48,154 bases of DNA from Peribacillus muralis (GCF_001439925.1 NZ_LMBV01000008.1:524-48677); one strand, 5' to 3'. Numbered from the stretch's first letter, positions 1 through 8,954 are shown. Program-made: numbers and translations. The notes: a model not told the origin generated them from the letters alone.

Positions 1-16
1 AGGGGCAGTTTAGTTC
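1..16 (+). repeat. Edge of a dispersed ACTAACGGG-box repeat
   Basis: The first bases (AGGGGCAGTTTAGTTC) match the right-hand box of the fuller copy at 901-932, where CTAACGGGGCAGGTTAATTTC is seen. The rest of this copy lies outside the window. No gene is visible before 189. Confidence 0.45.
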
Positions 17-78
17 ATTAAGAAACCACACTTATTTTGGAAATCATTGTTATAATGAAGTGAATAATTTCGTTAGGA

Positions 79-176
79 AGGCTGCTGCGGTAACCCTTTT
101 CTTAATGTACTAAAGGGTGCGATAGGTGATATCAGAGCTGTATATAAGGCGGCTCTTTTTTCTTAATAACAGTAAG
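79..176 (+). repeat. Dispersed hairpin/box repeat, two hairpins
   Basis: A first stem-loop (GGCTGCTGCGGTAACC, about 79-95) is followed by TTTT and then a box TACTAAAGGGTGC (108-120). A second terminator-like stem follows (AGAGCTGTATATAAGGCGGCTCT, about 142-164) with a T-run. The same order of box, spacer, GAGCTGYC hairpin and T-run recurs at 850, 15818 and, less completely, 21340. It lies just before the DUF1349 gene, so it may terminate incoming transcription. The assignment rests on comparing the copies by eye. Confidence 0.5.
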
Positions 177-188
177 GGAGCAAAGATA

Positions 189-818
189 ATGACTGATAAT
201 ATAATACTGATAGAGGAGTTCAAAAATACCGAAATAGATGAAAATTTAAAATGGTTTTCCCCGCCTAACGAGTGGAGTCATAATTACGAGAGCTCGAACT
301 TAATAATTAAAACTGATAAGCAAACAGATTTTTGGCAAAAAACACATTATGGTTTTCAAGCTGATAATGGACACTTTTTGTACTATGTAGTAAACAGAGA
401 CTTTAGATTGACTACTAAAGTAAAATCAAAACCAAAGAATAGATACGACCAAGCTGGCTTAATGGTGAGATTTTCAAGTGATACTTGGTTAAAGACTTCT
501 GTTGAATATATACCTGATGGCAATAGTAAATTAGGTGTTGTTGTAACTAATCAAGGTTATTCTGATTGGTCTAGTCAGGAATTTTCAGAAGACCAGAATT
601 CAATTTTTTATCGAATAACCAGAAGAGAAAACAATTACTATGTTGAATATTCATTAGATGGTATTCAGTGGAAACAAATAAGAATGGCCCACCTCGTTAA
701 AGAGACAGATAATATTAAAGTTGGCATCTATGCTTGCAGCCCACAAGGAGAAGGTTACGAAGCAGAGTTTGACTTTATTAAAATTGAGAATATATATAAT
801 GATACAAAAGTTTATTAA
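189..818 (+). CDS. DUF1349 domain protein (concanavalin A-like fold)
   Basis: The product is a soluble protein of 209 residues with no signal peptide. Its layout is typical of the DUF1349 / 'regulation of enolase 1' family, with a beta-rich sequence, a central YDQAGLMVRFSSDTWLK segment and later YSLDGIQWKQIR and KVGIYACSPQGEG segments. Proteins of this fold are thought to be lectin-like, but their biochemical role is mostly unknown. An in-frame ATG at 126 exists, but ATG 189 is preferred because TAAGGGAG (172-179) sits at a good distance upstream and the family homology begins there. The gene stands alone between two copies of the hairpin/box repeat, so it looks like a one-gene accessory cassette. 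The family call is confident; no function should be inferred. Confidence 0.75.
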   Translation: MTDNIILIEEFKNTEIDENLKWFSPPNEWSHNYESSNLIIKTDKQTDFWQKTHYGFQADNGHFLYYVVNRDFRLTTKVKSKPKNRYDQAGLMVRFSSDTWLKTSVEYIPDGNSKLGVVVTNQGYSDWSSQEFSEDQNSIFYRITRRENNYYVEYSLDGIQWKQIRMAHLVKETDNIKVGIYACSPQGEGYEAEFDFIKIENIYNDTKVY

Positions 819-831
819 TAATTTAGGATTA

Positions 832-935
832 CCTTAATGTCTTAATGAACTAACGGGTGCTTTAGCTGTAGATCGGAGCTGTCTTTAAGGCAGTTCTTTT
901 CTTATGGCACTAACGGGGCAGGTTAATTTCATAAG
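832..935 (+). repeat. Most complete copy of the ACTAACGGG-box/hairpin repeat
   Basis: The copy reads as a box (GAACTAACGGGTGC, about 847-860), a spacer and a hairpin (GGAGCTGTCTTTAAGGCAGTTC, 875-896) with a T-rich 3' side. A second box follows (CACTAACGGGGCAGGTTA, about 907-924). The hairpin plus T-run could terminate the DUF1349 transcript. The rest of 819-1279 contains no recognisable gene. Confidence 0.55.
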
Positions 936-1279
936 CGTAGTGTATTCGTACTGTGACTTAAATCGTAAAGAGTATCTAAAAACGGCAGACTATTAATCAA
1001 ATAGCTGATGAATACCAACCTCTCCATATAGAATAGAATCAATCCAAAAAATTGTTTGCTCTAAATAAAAAGAAATGAAGCATTGATGAAATAATAACCT
1101 GCGATTTTTAATATGGCGATTTTGTTTCTTAGTTATCTGCTGCATTTTATATAATTCGCGGATCATGTAAAGTAAAAGGAGACTTAGCGATTTATGGCTA
1201 TAACCATGATTAAGAACGCCTAAATCGATGTGTTTTTAATTTTACGAGGTTATTTTAGAATATAGGAGATGTATATCTG
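936..1279. other. Intergenic region, nothing recognised
   Basis: This AT-rich stretch has no convincing open frame or RNA gene. A TATAAT hexamer at 1150-1155 could be the -10 box for the methyltransferase at 1280, but no good -35 partner is visible at the right distance. Confidence 0.4.
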
Positions 1280-2026
1280 ATGAAACAAAACAAATATGAT
1301 GATTCGAAATTCTTTTCTGCATATAAACAAATGCCACGTTCTATCAAAGGACTTGAAGGTGCGGGAGAATGGCATGTATTCAAATCATTAATACCAGAAT
1401 TACGAAATAAAAATATGCTTGATTTAGGATGCGGTTTCGGTTGGCATTGTCGATTTGCTCGTGAACAACAAGCAGGTTCAGTGGTAGGTATAGATATATC
1501 TGAAAAAATGATTCAACAGGCTCGTGAACAAACAGATGATCCTTCAATTTCATATTTACAAATGCCAATTGAAGACATCGAGTTTCCCAACTCACAATTT
1601 GATGTGGTTATCAGTTCGTTGGCTTTCCACTACATTGAATCATTTGAAGTTATTTGCAAAAAGGTGCATGAATGTCTAAAGCCAGGAGGTACTTTCATTT
1701 TTTCAGTTGAACATCCCATATTTACTTCTCGAAATGAACAAGATTGGTATCTCGATAATCAAGGAAATCGTCTGCATTGGCCAGTAGATAATTATCAGTC
1801 AGAGGGAGTACGAGACACTACATTCTTAACAGGAAATGTAATTAAATACCATCGTGTAATCTCAACATATATAAATGACTTAATTGGGGCTGGATTTGCA
1901 TTAAAAGCCGTTAAAGAACCCATGCCTTCAGATGAAATGTTGAAGAACAATTCACTGATGAAAGATGAGAAACGAAGACCTATGTTCTTGATTATTTCAG
2001 TAGAAAAAGAGAGTGCTTCAAACTAA
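1280..2026 (+). CDS. Class I SAM-dependent methyltransferase
   Basis: The 248-residue product has a Rossmann-type methyltransferase domain. Motif I is LDLGCGFGWHCRFA (about residues 47-60), the acidic end of strand 2 is VVGIDIS, and motif IV is VISSLAFHYIE. A C-terminal tail carries EHPIFT and a region that probably shapes the acceptor pocket. The family includes small-molecule and tRNA-type methyltransferases, and the acceptor here cannot be told. The start follows an AGGAG site (1264-1268). A clear paralogue lies at 19912-20652, with the same MKQN...YD opening, the same motif spacing and the same EHPI and HRxxST segments, which points to local duplication or repeated acquisition. Confidence 0.85.
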   Translation: MKQNKYDDSKFFSAYKQMPRSIKGLEGAGEWHVFKSLIPELRNKNMLDLGCGFGWHCRFAREQQAGSVVGIDISEKMIQQAREQTDDPSISYLQMPIEDIEFPNSQFDVVISSLAFHYIESFEVICKKVHECLKPGGTFIFSVEHPIFTSRNEQDWYLDNQGNRLHWPVDNYQSEGVRDTTFLTGNVIKYHRVISTYINDLIGAGFALKAVKEPMPSDEMLKNNSLMKDEKRRPMFLIISVEKESASN

Positions 2027-2065
2027 CAGAGATATAATCAATCCTTTATGTGAGAGTTTTTAGGA

Positions 2066-2120
2066 TTTTTTACTGAACTAACGGGTGCGTTCGTATTATA
2101 AGGTTAGCCAGTTTTTAAAC
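2066..2120 (+). repeat. ACTAACGGG-box repeat interrupted next to IS3 element
   Basis: GAACTAACGGGTGC at about 2074-2087 is followed by a spacer ending in GTTAGCCAGTTTTT. The usual GAGCTGCC hairpin does not follow because the IS3-family element begins at 2121. The repeat may have been cut by the insertion, although its missing half is not seen beyond the right IS end. Confidence 0.4.
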
Positions 2121-2211
2121 TGTACCCTATAGAGTAGACACTAAAAAAAGGTCTGCTATGTAGGGTCTTTTATGTATAATGAAAAAAATGGGAGAATCGG
2201 AGAACAATTAA

Positions 2212-2631
2212 ATGCGAAAAAAACTCTTTACTGAGAAAGAAATAGAAATACTATCTAATAATCCATATGTTAAATCTATAAGTTCAAAGGGTGTTACATA
2301 TACAGACGAATTTAAGAGGATTTTTATAGCTGAAAATGAAAATGGTAAGTTGCCAAGGCAGATTTTCGAGGAGAATGGTTTTAATATTGAAGTCATAGGT
2401 ATTGTCAGAGTACAAAGGGCAGCCTCCAGGTGGCGTACTGCTTATAAAAAATCAGGAGTTTTGGGACTTAGGGATACGCGTAGTGATAATTCGGGGAGAC
2501 CAACTCAGAAGGAGCTTTCTCTAGAAGAAAAGAATGCTAGATTAGTAGCACAAAATCAATTGTTGAGAGCTGAGAATGAATTACTAAAAAAGTTAGACAT
2601 GATGGAAAGGGGGATGAAGAAAAACGAGTAA
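2212..2631 (+). CDS. IS3-family transposase OrfA (helix-turn-helix subunit)
   Basis: This 139-residue protein has a helix-turn-helix core. A second segment (RWRTAYKKSGVLGLRDTR...GRPTQKELS) is typical of the two-HTH OrfA of IS3/IS150-like elements. A leucine-zipper-like coiled coil follows (LVAQNQLLRAENELLKKL, about residues 111-128), which in this family promotes oligomerisation and binding to the terminal repeats. The frame ends at TAA 2629-2631. The codons AAA-AAG at 2587-2592 form the slip site that would fuse it to OrfB; OrfA alone usually acts as a regulator. Confidence 0.9.
   Translation: MRKKLFTEKEIEILSNNPYVKSISSKGVTYTDEFKRIFIAENENGKLPRQIFEENGFNIEVIGIVRVQRAASRWRTAYKKSGVLGLRDTRSDNSGRPTQKELSLEEKNARLVAQNQLLRAENELLKKLDMMERGMKKNE
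2586..2592 (+). promoter_or_regulatory. Programmed -1 ribosomal frameshift site A_AAA_AAG
   Basis: The heptamer AAAAAAG lies in the correct register of OrfA (A|AAA|AAG). A -1 slip leads straight into an open OrfB frame (V-R-H-D-G-K-G-D-E-E-K-R...) with no stop until 3548. This is the classic IS3 arrangement for making the OrfAB transposase. Confidence 0.8.
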
Positions 2632-3548
2632 AAGTCTCTGCTGAACAGAGGTTTCTTTTAATACGTTCAGTAATAGAAAAGTATCTACTTAAAAATATGG
2701 TGAGTTTCTTATGCGAAATTGCGGGAGTTTCTCGCTCTGGTTTTTATAACTACTTTTCTTCACAAGCTCAGGAAAGAAGAGAGCGAAGAGAAGAAAAAGA
2801 CTTGATACTTAAAGAAAATATTTTAAATGCTTTTCATTTTAAACGCCGCAAAAAAGGTGCACGTCAGATTAAGATGACGTTAGAAGGACAGTTTCGAATT
2901 ACATATAACTTGAAGCGAATCCGAAGGATTATGAGGAAATACAAGATTGTTTGTCCTATTAGAAGAACCAACCCTTATCAGAAGATGTTGAAAGCCACTC
3001 AAGAACACACCGTTCTGCCGAACTTATTAAACCGAGAGTTTAAACAAGCAATTCCAGGAAAAGTATTACTTACTGATATTACATATTTATATTATGACAA
3101 TAGACAAAAGGCTTATTTATCCACGATTAAAGATAGTTCAACGAATGAAATACTTGCCTATAATGTGTCTAGCCGAATGACATTAGATTTAGCTACAGAT
3201 ACATTAGTAAATTTAACGAAGAATAAACGAGTAAAGTTTGCCGAAGGGGCCTTTATACATTCTGATCAAGGAGTACACTATACTAGTCCCACTTTTCAGA
3301 AACACGTAAAAAAACTAGGACTTGGGCAATCCATGTCAAGAAGAGGGAACTGTTGGGATAACGCTCCACTAGAGACCTTCTTTGGTCATTTCAAAGATGA
3401 AGCCTATATTAAACCTTGTAATACTATAGAAGAACTTAAAAAGGAAATAAGAAGTTATATGACGTACTATAACAATTTCAGATATCAATGGAACTTAAAG
3501 AAGATGACTCCTATTCAATACAGAAATCACCTTCTCCAAGTGGCATGA
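2592..3548 (+). CDS. IS3-family transposase OrfB (DDE integrase core)
   Basis: This is the catalytic part of the OrfAB fusion. The first ATG in this frame is at 2697, but the frame is open back to the slip site at 2592, and the extra N-terminal segment (about KRVKVSAEQRFLLIRSVIEK) belongs to the family. An HTH_21-like region (about KKGARQIKMTLEGQ) precedes the rve core. The core carries D in LLTDITYLYY, D in FIHSDQGVHYTS and E in APLETFFGHFKDE, so the DDE triad is present. The C-terminal YNNFRYQWNLKKMTPIQY is the usual IS3 ending. Nothing looks broken, so the element may be active. Confidence 0.9.
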   Translation, partial: VRHDGKGDEEKRVKVSAEQRFLLIRSVIEKYLLKNMVSFLCEIAGVSRSGFYNYFSSQAQERRERREEKDLILKENILNAFHFKRRKKGARQIKMTLEGQFRITYNLKRIRRIMRKYKIVCPIRRTNPYQKMLKATQEHTVLPNLLNREFKQAIPGKVLLTDITYLYYDNRQKAYLSTIKDSSTNEILAYNVSSRMTLDLATDTLVNLTKNKRVKFAEGAFIHSDQGVHYTSPTFQKHVKKLGLGQSMSRRGNCWDNAPLETFFGHFKDEAYIKPCNTIEELKKEIRSYMTYYNNFRYQWNLKKMTPIQYRNHLLQVA

Positions 3549-3584
3549 CCTTTTTTTAAAATGTCCTTTACATAGGGTACAGTT

Positions 3585-3820
3585 TATTTTACTGGTTGAC
3601 CTTTTTTACGTCCTAAGCGAGATATGCTTACTACAACAACTGTGTCTCCTTTTCTAATTACTTCAAATAGTTGATGAAGCTTTTCTATCCTTTGTTGTTC
3701 CAGTAAACTTTTCTTTAACAATTTTTTCATAACCATAGTCAGTAAGCATACTTAGTTGGCGGTCCAAGTTTTAGTCAACTGTAGAGACACGTGCATAACC
3801 AATAAATATTTCTCCTAATA
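3585..3820 (-). pseudogene. Decayed serine resolvase/invertase N-terminal domain
   Basis: Read on the minus strand from about 3815, the sequence gives IGYARVSTVD, an in-frame TAA where Gln is expected, then NLDRQLSMLTDYGYEKIVK and KFTGTTKDR. A frame change follows before LHQLFEVIRKGDTVVVVSISRLGRK. These are the hallmark segments of the Tn3-type resolvase catalytic domain (Y-A-R-V-S-T with the active serine, then the L-x-R-L-G-R loop). The frame stops at the right IS3 end, so the catalytic C-terminal half and the DNA-binding domain are missing. It has one nonsense change, at least one frameshift and a 3' truncation. It is a relic of an older mobile element. Confidence 0.75.
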
Positions 3821-4190
3821 AAATGTGATACGTTCATTTAACTTGGGATAGTTTTTTGTAAAGGTATTTGGTAATCTGAAATCTTAGTAATAATATTAAA
3901 GTCTAGTAAAGTTAAAAATCATCGTTACAAAATAATGGTTTTTGGCAATATAATAAGCTACCTTTTGTGTGTTTGGAAATAAAATACAAGCTATGACCCA
4001 AAATTACATGTATCTCGGCTGAACCCCAAACAGGAGTAAGTACGAATACTTTACATGGTTGGATCAGAAATATAGTCAGAAACCTGAAGTCAAATCAGCA
4101 CAAATTTTTTCTTCTCCTGACGCTGAATTACCAGAACCATATTATTTCCGAAAAATTGCATCAATTTGATTTTTAGTACCTTATTCATCC
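3821..4190. other. Degenerate stretch with possible gene remnant
   Basis: No intact gene is present. On the plus strand an open segment of about 47 codons (about 4031-4170) reads protein-like (SKYEYFTWLDQKYSQ, then PDAELPEPYYFRKIASI, then stop) but has no plausible start or ribosome site. I do not recognise it, and it may be the tail of a dead gene. Confidence 0.3.
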
Positions 4191-4222
4191 ATTAAAAAAT
4201 AGCCAGGCATCTGCCTGGCTTC
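4191..4222 (-). terminator. Rho-independent terminator of the minus-strand subtilase
   Basis: A perfect stem AGCCAGGCA/TGCCTGGCT with a 2-nt loop (4201-4220) is followed, in the minus direction, by ATTTTTT (4193-4200). It lies about 85 nt past the stop of the protease gene. Confidence 0.85.
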
Positions 4223-4305
4223 GGTCGTTTCAATTCCATTTTCTTGAAATTTGTAGGCTGTTTCTATTGTTTCTCCACAAAAACTGAACTACTTACCCTT
4301 TTTTA

Positions 4306-7300
4306 TTAATTTTTTGGTTCCAGACCGATCAAGTTTAAGAAGTATTCTAATCCTTTTTTACCAACTGTTGCTTTTGGTTCTTTTTTCGCTCCTGGGCCTT
4401 TTGCCATGAAGTTTTTCTCAATAAAACGAACGTCCGTTTCATTTACAACGCCGTCTTGGTTAAGATCTTGCGGCAAGATAGCGGAATCTGCTGTACCGTA
4501 CACGTCGACTGTACTTTGGATGTCTGTAATGTCAATTACTTCATCTCCGTTCACATCGCCGGCAAGGCCAAGGTTCATAACACCCATTCCAATATATTGA
4601 CCATAATAAGAACCTTTAAGTGGCACACCAGGAATGACTTGGTCATACGTTTTCAGATGACCCGGTACATCTACCACGACAGTATATTTCTTGTCAGAAG
4701 CAGGTACGCCCAAAATCGTGAATTTTCCTCGGTTGTCGATTGTCCCTTTATATTTCTTTCCGCTCGGAGATAACGCGTATACCTGTGCACCGATTTTAGT
4801 GTAATCACGCGGGAATGTTAATACCATACCACCCATTGAACTCGTTTTTGAGAATGCTTCTGGTATAATCGTTCCTTCTATTTTTGTATGCTTAGATATA
4901 AAGTCGAAGCTGGATATGCTGTAATATGGAAGAGATGTCGCCTTTGATTCTCCTGCTTTTGTATAAGTGGATGTAGCCACTTTAAAGTCGGCATTTCCAT
5001 AATACCATTCATCTCCCGTTACCTTAAACGTTACATCTAAGAATGGCATATCTTCGTTCAGACCCGCAAATTCGCCCCCGTTTAACGAAGCATTCACTGT
5101 AACAGTGGAAGTAGCACCAGACCCTTTGAAAACTGGATCATTCAGTACTGCATCTAATCCATTTTTATTTACATATTTTTCCAATGCTTTATTTATTTTC
5201 ACATTTTTGAATGTGAATAATGATGAATTATATTGTACACCATATGTTCCCGATACAAGTTCCTTCACGTTGTTGAGACTGAGTGTCATCGTGACCGTAT
5301 CGCCTAACTTCACTTCTTGCTTGTTGTAACTGGAAGTAAGGTACTCTTTTCCTTCTTTCATGTAAATATACTTTTGGTATTCTACATTCGTTGCAATGTC
5401 AGAAGCGGCAAAAAATACATACAATGGCCCATTTGCAATATCAGTTGGTTGAATACCAAATTCCACATCACCGTTTGCTGCTACAGGCGGCCAAATACTT
5501 CCATAGTACGGAAGTCCATTTGTATTTATGGCACTGTACATTTTGTTAGCAGATTGATCATACTGCAATCCTTTTGATTGTAATACGTGAATGGAATCAT
5601 CTGATACTTTGCCGTGTGTCCAGAACGCTTTCTTGCCGAATTCTTCTGTGTACATGGAATCATTGATTTCGTATACGCCAGGTTTGTTGTCAAAGTTTAC
5701 TTCTGGTTTTGTGTTGTCTACAAGCATAATAGAACCAGCTGTGTACGATTTCCCTTCTGCATCTTGCCCGATCATTTCAAGCGTATAATCTCCCTCTGGG
5801 ACCTCAATCCATTTATCTGAGATTGGGTGAGCAGGGTCGCCTGTAAACAGACGGACTTGTCCTGTAAAGGCACCTAGAACCCTGTATAGCTGATCAGGTT
5901 TCGCCGTCTCTACATTGAATGATTGTACAAATCCAACTACATTTCCAGTTTTATTGTCCTTTAAGATGACATCCACTGTTTTCATAGGACTTTTTAGTTG
6001 GAAAGTAGCATCAACGCGTGGAGTCCAATACTGCCACATTGGTGTATTATTTGACATAGCTTTTCTGTCTGTTTGGAAAGACTCGATACCTCGTTCAGTG
6101 ATACGGACCGCAAACGGAATTTGATATGTTTCACTTGGGTTGCTTGTATTTGTGACATGAATGTATCCTTCATAACGGCCTTCTGCCGCACTTTGAGGGA
6201 TAGTGATTTTCGGCTGGATGCTTGTCGATTTGCCGCTAGCAACCGTGATGCTGCTTGGTACGTCCAGCTTTATGCCGTTAGCTGCTGCATCTTCGATGCC
6301 TGTACGTTCTCCATGATACTCCACATCTACATTAAAAGTTTTATCTTCTTCGCCACGGTTTTTGATGACCATATTGCGGCTGTCTTCCACTGGTACGCTC
6401 ACCGGTTTGTAATGGCTGCCGAAAGAAATAGAAGCTGTTTCATTCGGAATCTCTATGCTTTGATTGTTTTCAATGCTTTCTGACGTATCCATCACTTTGA
6501 TAGAAATATCTGTGTGAACAGCTTCGTAAGCATCGATACGCCCTGCACCTTGTTCATACACAGAGTTATCACCTTTTAAGTCTACTGCCGTATTCATCAA
6601 GGCTGCTTTCACATCAAATGGAGAATAGCCAGGGTGAGATTGTAGAATTAGTGCCGCCACCCCTGCCACGTGAGGCGTCGCCATGGACGTTCCTTGTTGA
6701 CGTGCATAGGCTTTCGTGTAATCTACTCCATCTTGCGGACTGTTCATATACTCTGGAATCGTAGAGAAAATCGCTACACCAGGCGCGACTACATCCGGTT
6801 TAATGTCGTAACTGGTGCCTACAGGGCCGCGGGAACTAAAGCTTGCCAAGGAGTCACCCTCTGTTTGCAGGTTTGCCAAATCTCCAAATGTAAGAGATGT
6901 ATTATCACCTAATGCTTTTAAACGTTCTCCGTCTGCTTTTGGTAAGCGGAAGGATGGAATGAGCCCATTCGCTTCGCCTAGATATGACGTGATTTCTCCT
7001 TCGATATTGTTGTAAACAATAACGGCTTTAGCACCTGCCTGTGCTGCGTGTTTGATTTTATCAACAAATGCGATTTCCCCGCGTTCAATCAAGGCAATTT
7101 TGCCAGTTAAATCTTTACCAGTGAAGTCTTCTCCTTTTCCAAGACCTGCAAACTCAACAGGAAGAGATTGGTTTTGCAGCGCTTCTAGGTTATCTGTAAA
7201 GTCTTTACCAAACAACTTGACGTTCTCAAATGTTTGATCACCTGCTGTCATCGAGGTAAACATTGAAATGTTCATCGCAAAATCACTTGCGCCAACTGAA

Positions 7301-8526
7301 ATACCAAGTGCAGCCGTTCCAGGAGAACCGAGCGTTTTTTCGTTTGGACCGTTGTTTCCTGCCGCAACTACACTTACTACACCAGACAGCATTGCATTGT
7401 TTATCGCAACAGATGTCGGATATAATGGGTCATTCGTAGACGCGCCGAGAGACAGGTTAATCACATCCATGCCGTCTGCAACTGCTTTATCGATACCGCT
7501 TAGAACACTGGATGATGTTCCAGAACCGTAAGGACCAAGCACACGATAGCCGTATAAATCTACATCAGGAGCTACTCCTTTTACCGCATAGTCCACATTG
7601 TTCTTCTGTTCTCCAGCGATCGTACCAGATACATGTGTTCCATGACTTGTGTAATAGGAACTTCCATCAGAGCTGTTTTCAGGCTGATTGGATGCCTGCC
7701 AGTCCTTGTATGATGTTTCCATCGGATCTGCATCGTTATCGATGAAGTCCCATCCTTTTACCGTTTCAGGCTCCACTCCTTTCGAGTCCCCGAAAGACGA
7801 TCGGAATCCCTGATACGCATATTTCAAATCAGGGTGATTATAGTCAATACCAGTATCTAGCACACCGACTTTAATGCCTTTTCCAGTCAATTTTTCAGCA
7901 TGTAGCTTGTCCACTCCGATTTGCGGAATGCTGTCCATCATTTTGGACTCTGATGCGGCTTTTTTGTACGCCGGAAGATCAACCTGGATCACGTCGTCTT
8001 TCCATACACGTTTGACAACGCCGGATGCGACTAAATCTTCAATTGCCGTTCCAGGAATTGTAATTGCCACGCCCGTGATAGCAGAGCGGTATTCTCTCGT
8101 AATCTTTGACTCATTCAATTGTTCACTAGCATTCTTTTGTGTCTTTAAAGTTTGAATTCTTTGTTTAAACTCACTATGAGCTTGTTCGACCTTGACAGCT
8201 GCCGTTTTCGAAGTCATGCGCAATCCTTTCGCGGCTTGTTTCATAACTTCGACTTTCGCCGGTGCTTGATTGAATTCGACAATGACGTTTACTAGCTCCG
8301 GACTTTTTGTATCAATATTTGGTGCAACCACAAATCCTGGTTTTGCTTCAAGTTGCTGAAGCGCTTTTCGCTGTGCATCTGTCAATTTCATTAACACTTG
8401 TTTGGCATCATCCATTGACTGGACTTGATTTGATTGCGCCAATACGTTATACGGTACAGAGCCTGATGCCAATACACTGGTTATCAATGTACCTGCAAGA
8501 ATTCCTTTCAATATCTTCTTCTGCAT
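4306..8526 (-). CDS. Giant secreted Vpr-like subtilase with cohesin-like region and dockerin
   Basis: This 1406-residue extracellular serine protease starts at ATG 8526 behind AAGGGGGA; an upstream in-frame ATG at 8553 lacks such a site. Its order is signal peptide (1-30), I9 propeptide/chaperone (about 78-185), and peptidase S8 with Asp224 (VLDTGID), His295 (SHGTHVSG), Asn391 (AAGNNG) and Ser614 (GTSMATPHVAG). A PA domain (about 430-550) is inserted in the catalytic domain, followed by Fn3/Ig-like beta repeats. A cohesin-like segment (about 1073-1200, VKLGDTVTMTLSLNNV) precedes a carboxypeptidase-regulatory-like beta domain. A type I dockerin (about 1322-1375) has two good calcium loops (DVNGDEVIDITD, DLNQDGVVNETD). 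The I9-S8-PA core is that of Bacillus Vpr, but the protein is much longer. The triad is complete, so it should be active. A paralogue faces away at 11009. Domain calls beyond S8, PA and dockerin are by pattern. Confidence 0.9.
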   Translation of the reverse strand: MQKKILKGILAGTLITSVLASGSVPYNVLAQSNQVQSMDDAKQVLMKLTDAQRKALQQLEAKPGFVVAPNIDTKSPELVNVIVEFNQAPAKVEVMKQAAKGLRMTSKTAAVKVEQAHSEFKQRIQTLKTQKNASEQLNESKITREYRSAITGVAITIPGTAIEDLVASGVVKRVWKDDVIQVDLPAYKKAASESKMMDSIPQIGVDKLHAEKLTGKGIKVGVLDTGIDYNHPDLKYAYQGFRSSFGDSKGVEPETVKGWDFIDNDADPMETSYKDWQASNQPENSSDGSSYYTSHGTHVSGTIAGEQKNNVDYAVKGVAPDVDLYGYRVLGPYGSGTSSSVLSGIDKAVADGMDVINLSLGASTNDPLYPTSVAINNAMLSGVVSVVAAGNNGPNEKTLGSPGTAALGISVGASDFAMNISMFTSMTAGDQTFENVKLFGKDFTDNLEALQNQSLPVEFAGLGKGEDFTGKDLTGKIALIERGEIAFVDKIKHAAQAGAKAVIVYNNIEGEITSYLGEANGLIPSFRLPKADGERLKALGDNTSLTFGDLANLQTEGDSLASFSSRGPVGTSYDIKPDVVAPGVAIFSTIPEYMNSPQDGVDYTKAYARQQGTSMATPHVAGVAALILQSHPGYSPFDVKAALMNTAVDLKGDNSVYEQGAGRIDAYEAVHTDISIKVMDTSESIENNQSIEIPNETASISFGSHYKPVSVPVEDSRNMVIKNRGEEDKTFNVDVEYHGERTGIEDAAANGIKLDVPSSITVASGKSTSIQPKITIPQSAAEGRYEGYIHVTNTSNPSETYQIPFAVRITERGIESFQTDRKAMSNNTPMWQYWTPRVDATFQLKSPMKTVDVILKDNKTGNVVGFVQSFNVETAKPDQLYRVLGAFTGQVRLFTGDPAHPISDKWIEVPEGDYTLEMIGQDAEGKSYTAGSIMLVDNTKPEVNFDNKPGVYEINDSMYTEEFGKKAFWTHGKVSDDSIHVLQSKGLQYDQSANKMYSAINTNGLPYYGSIWPPVAANGDVEFGIQPTDIANGPLYVFFAASDIATNVEYQKYIYMKEGKEYLTSSYNKQEVKLGDTVTMTLSLNNVKELVSGTYGVQYNSSLFTFKNVKINKALEKYVNKNGLDAVLNDPVFKGSGATSTVTVNASLNGGEFAGLNEDMPFLDVTFKVTGDEWYYGNADFKVATSTYTKAGESKATSLPYYSISSFDFISKHTKIEGTIIPEAFSKTSSMGGMVLTFPRDYTKIGAQVYALSPSGKKYKGTIDNRGKFTILGVPASDKKYTVVVDVPGHLKTYDQVIPGVPLKGSYYGQYIGMGVMNLGLAGDVNGDEVIDITDIQSTVDVYGTADSAILPQDLNQDGVVNETDVRFIEKNFMAKGPGAKKEPKATVGKKGLEYFLNLIGLEPKN

Positions 8527-8954
8527 ACGAATCCCCCTTAGTTGTATGAACAAGCAGCCATTAGTAGTTGCAAGTCACCTAGTTTGCTAGATATGTTGTG
8601 TATAGAAAAGGAGAAATCTTGACTTTAAATAAAAGTAAAATTTCCTTCCCTATCAAAATCTACGCTGTTTCCCTTTCTGTTAATAGTTTCATTGTATCAG
8701 GGATTGATGCATTTTTATTTTCCGAAAAATCTATCAAACTTAAATTTTTTTAAAATTCAATCAGAGAGCTTGATCACCTTTTGCACTGAATCATAATCTT
8801 CTAGAATATTAAACTGTAGTGGTAAAAGAATTTTAGTGAATTTGAAAATACTACTTAATTTAACTTATTTATACATAAGCAGAGCTTATGCAAATAGAGA
8901 TAATATGCATTCTTTCGAAGTTTACTTCGTACCTGTTAAGGAAGTTATTTAGTA
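8527..8954. other. Long AT-rich promoter region upstream of the protease
   Basis: There is no gene in this stretch. It should hold the leftward promoter of the 8526 protease gene. A small inverted repeat CTAG..CTAG (CTAGTTTGCTAG, about 8579-8590) is present. No strong -10/-35 pair can be assigned by eye. Confidence 0.35.

Larger units (their letters stand above)
2121..3581 (+). mobile_element. IS3-family insertion sequence, apparently intact
   Basis: The element is about 1461 bp. Its ends are inverted: TGTACCCTAT at 2121-2130 and ATAGGGTACA at 3572-3581. The complementarity continues a few bases outward (TAAAC/GTTTA), so the exact end could be slightly further out. It encodes orfA (helix-turn-helix) and orfB (DDE integrase core) in overlapping frames with a slippery heptamer between them. 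I see no convincing short direct target duplication. The right end abuts a decayed resolvase, and the left end abuts a hairpin/box repeat. Confidence 0.85.

Noticed and set aside
2121..2160. A possible attenuator hairpin in the left IS3 end
   Set aside because: The self-complementarity is explained by the terminal repeat region (ACCCTATAGAGTAGAC and GTCTGCTATGTAGGGTC), which is normal for IS ends.
4406..8549. Many short plus-strand frames opposite the first protease
   Set aside because: They are shadows of the large gene. None has a ribosome site or a recognisable motif.
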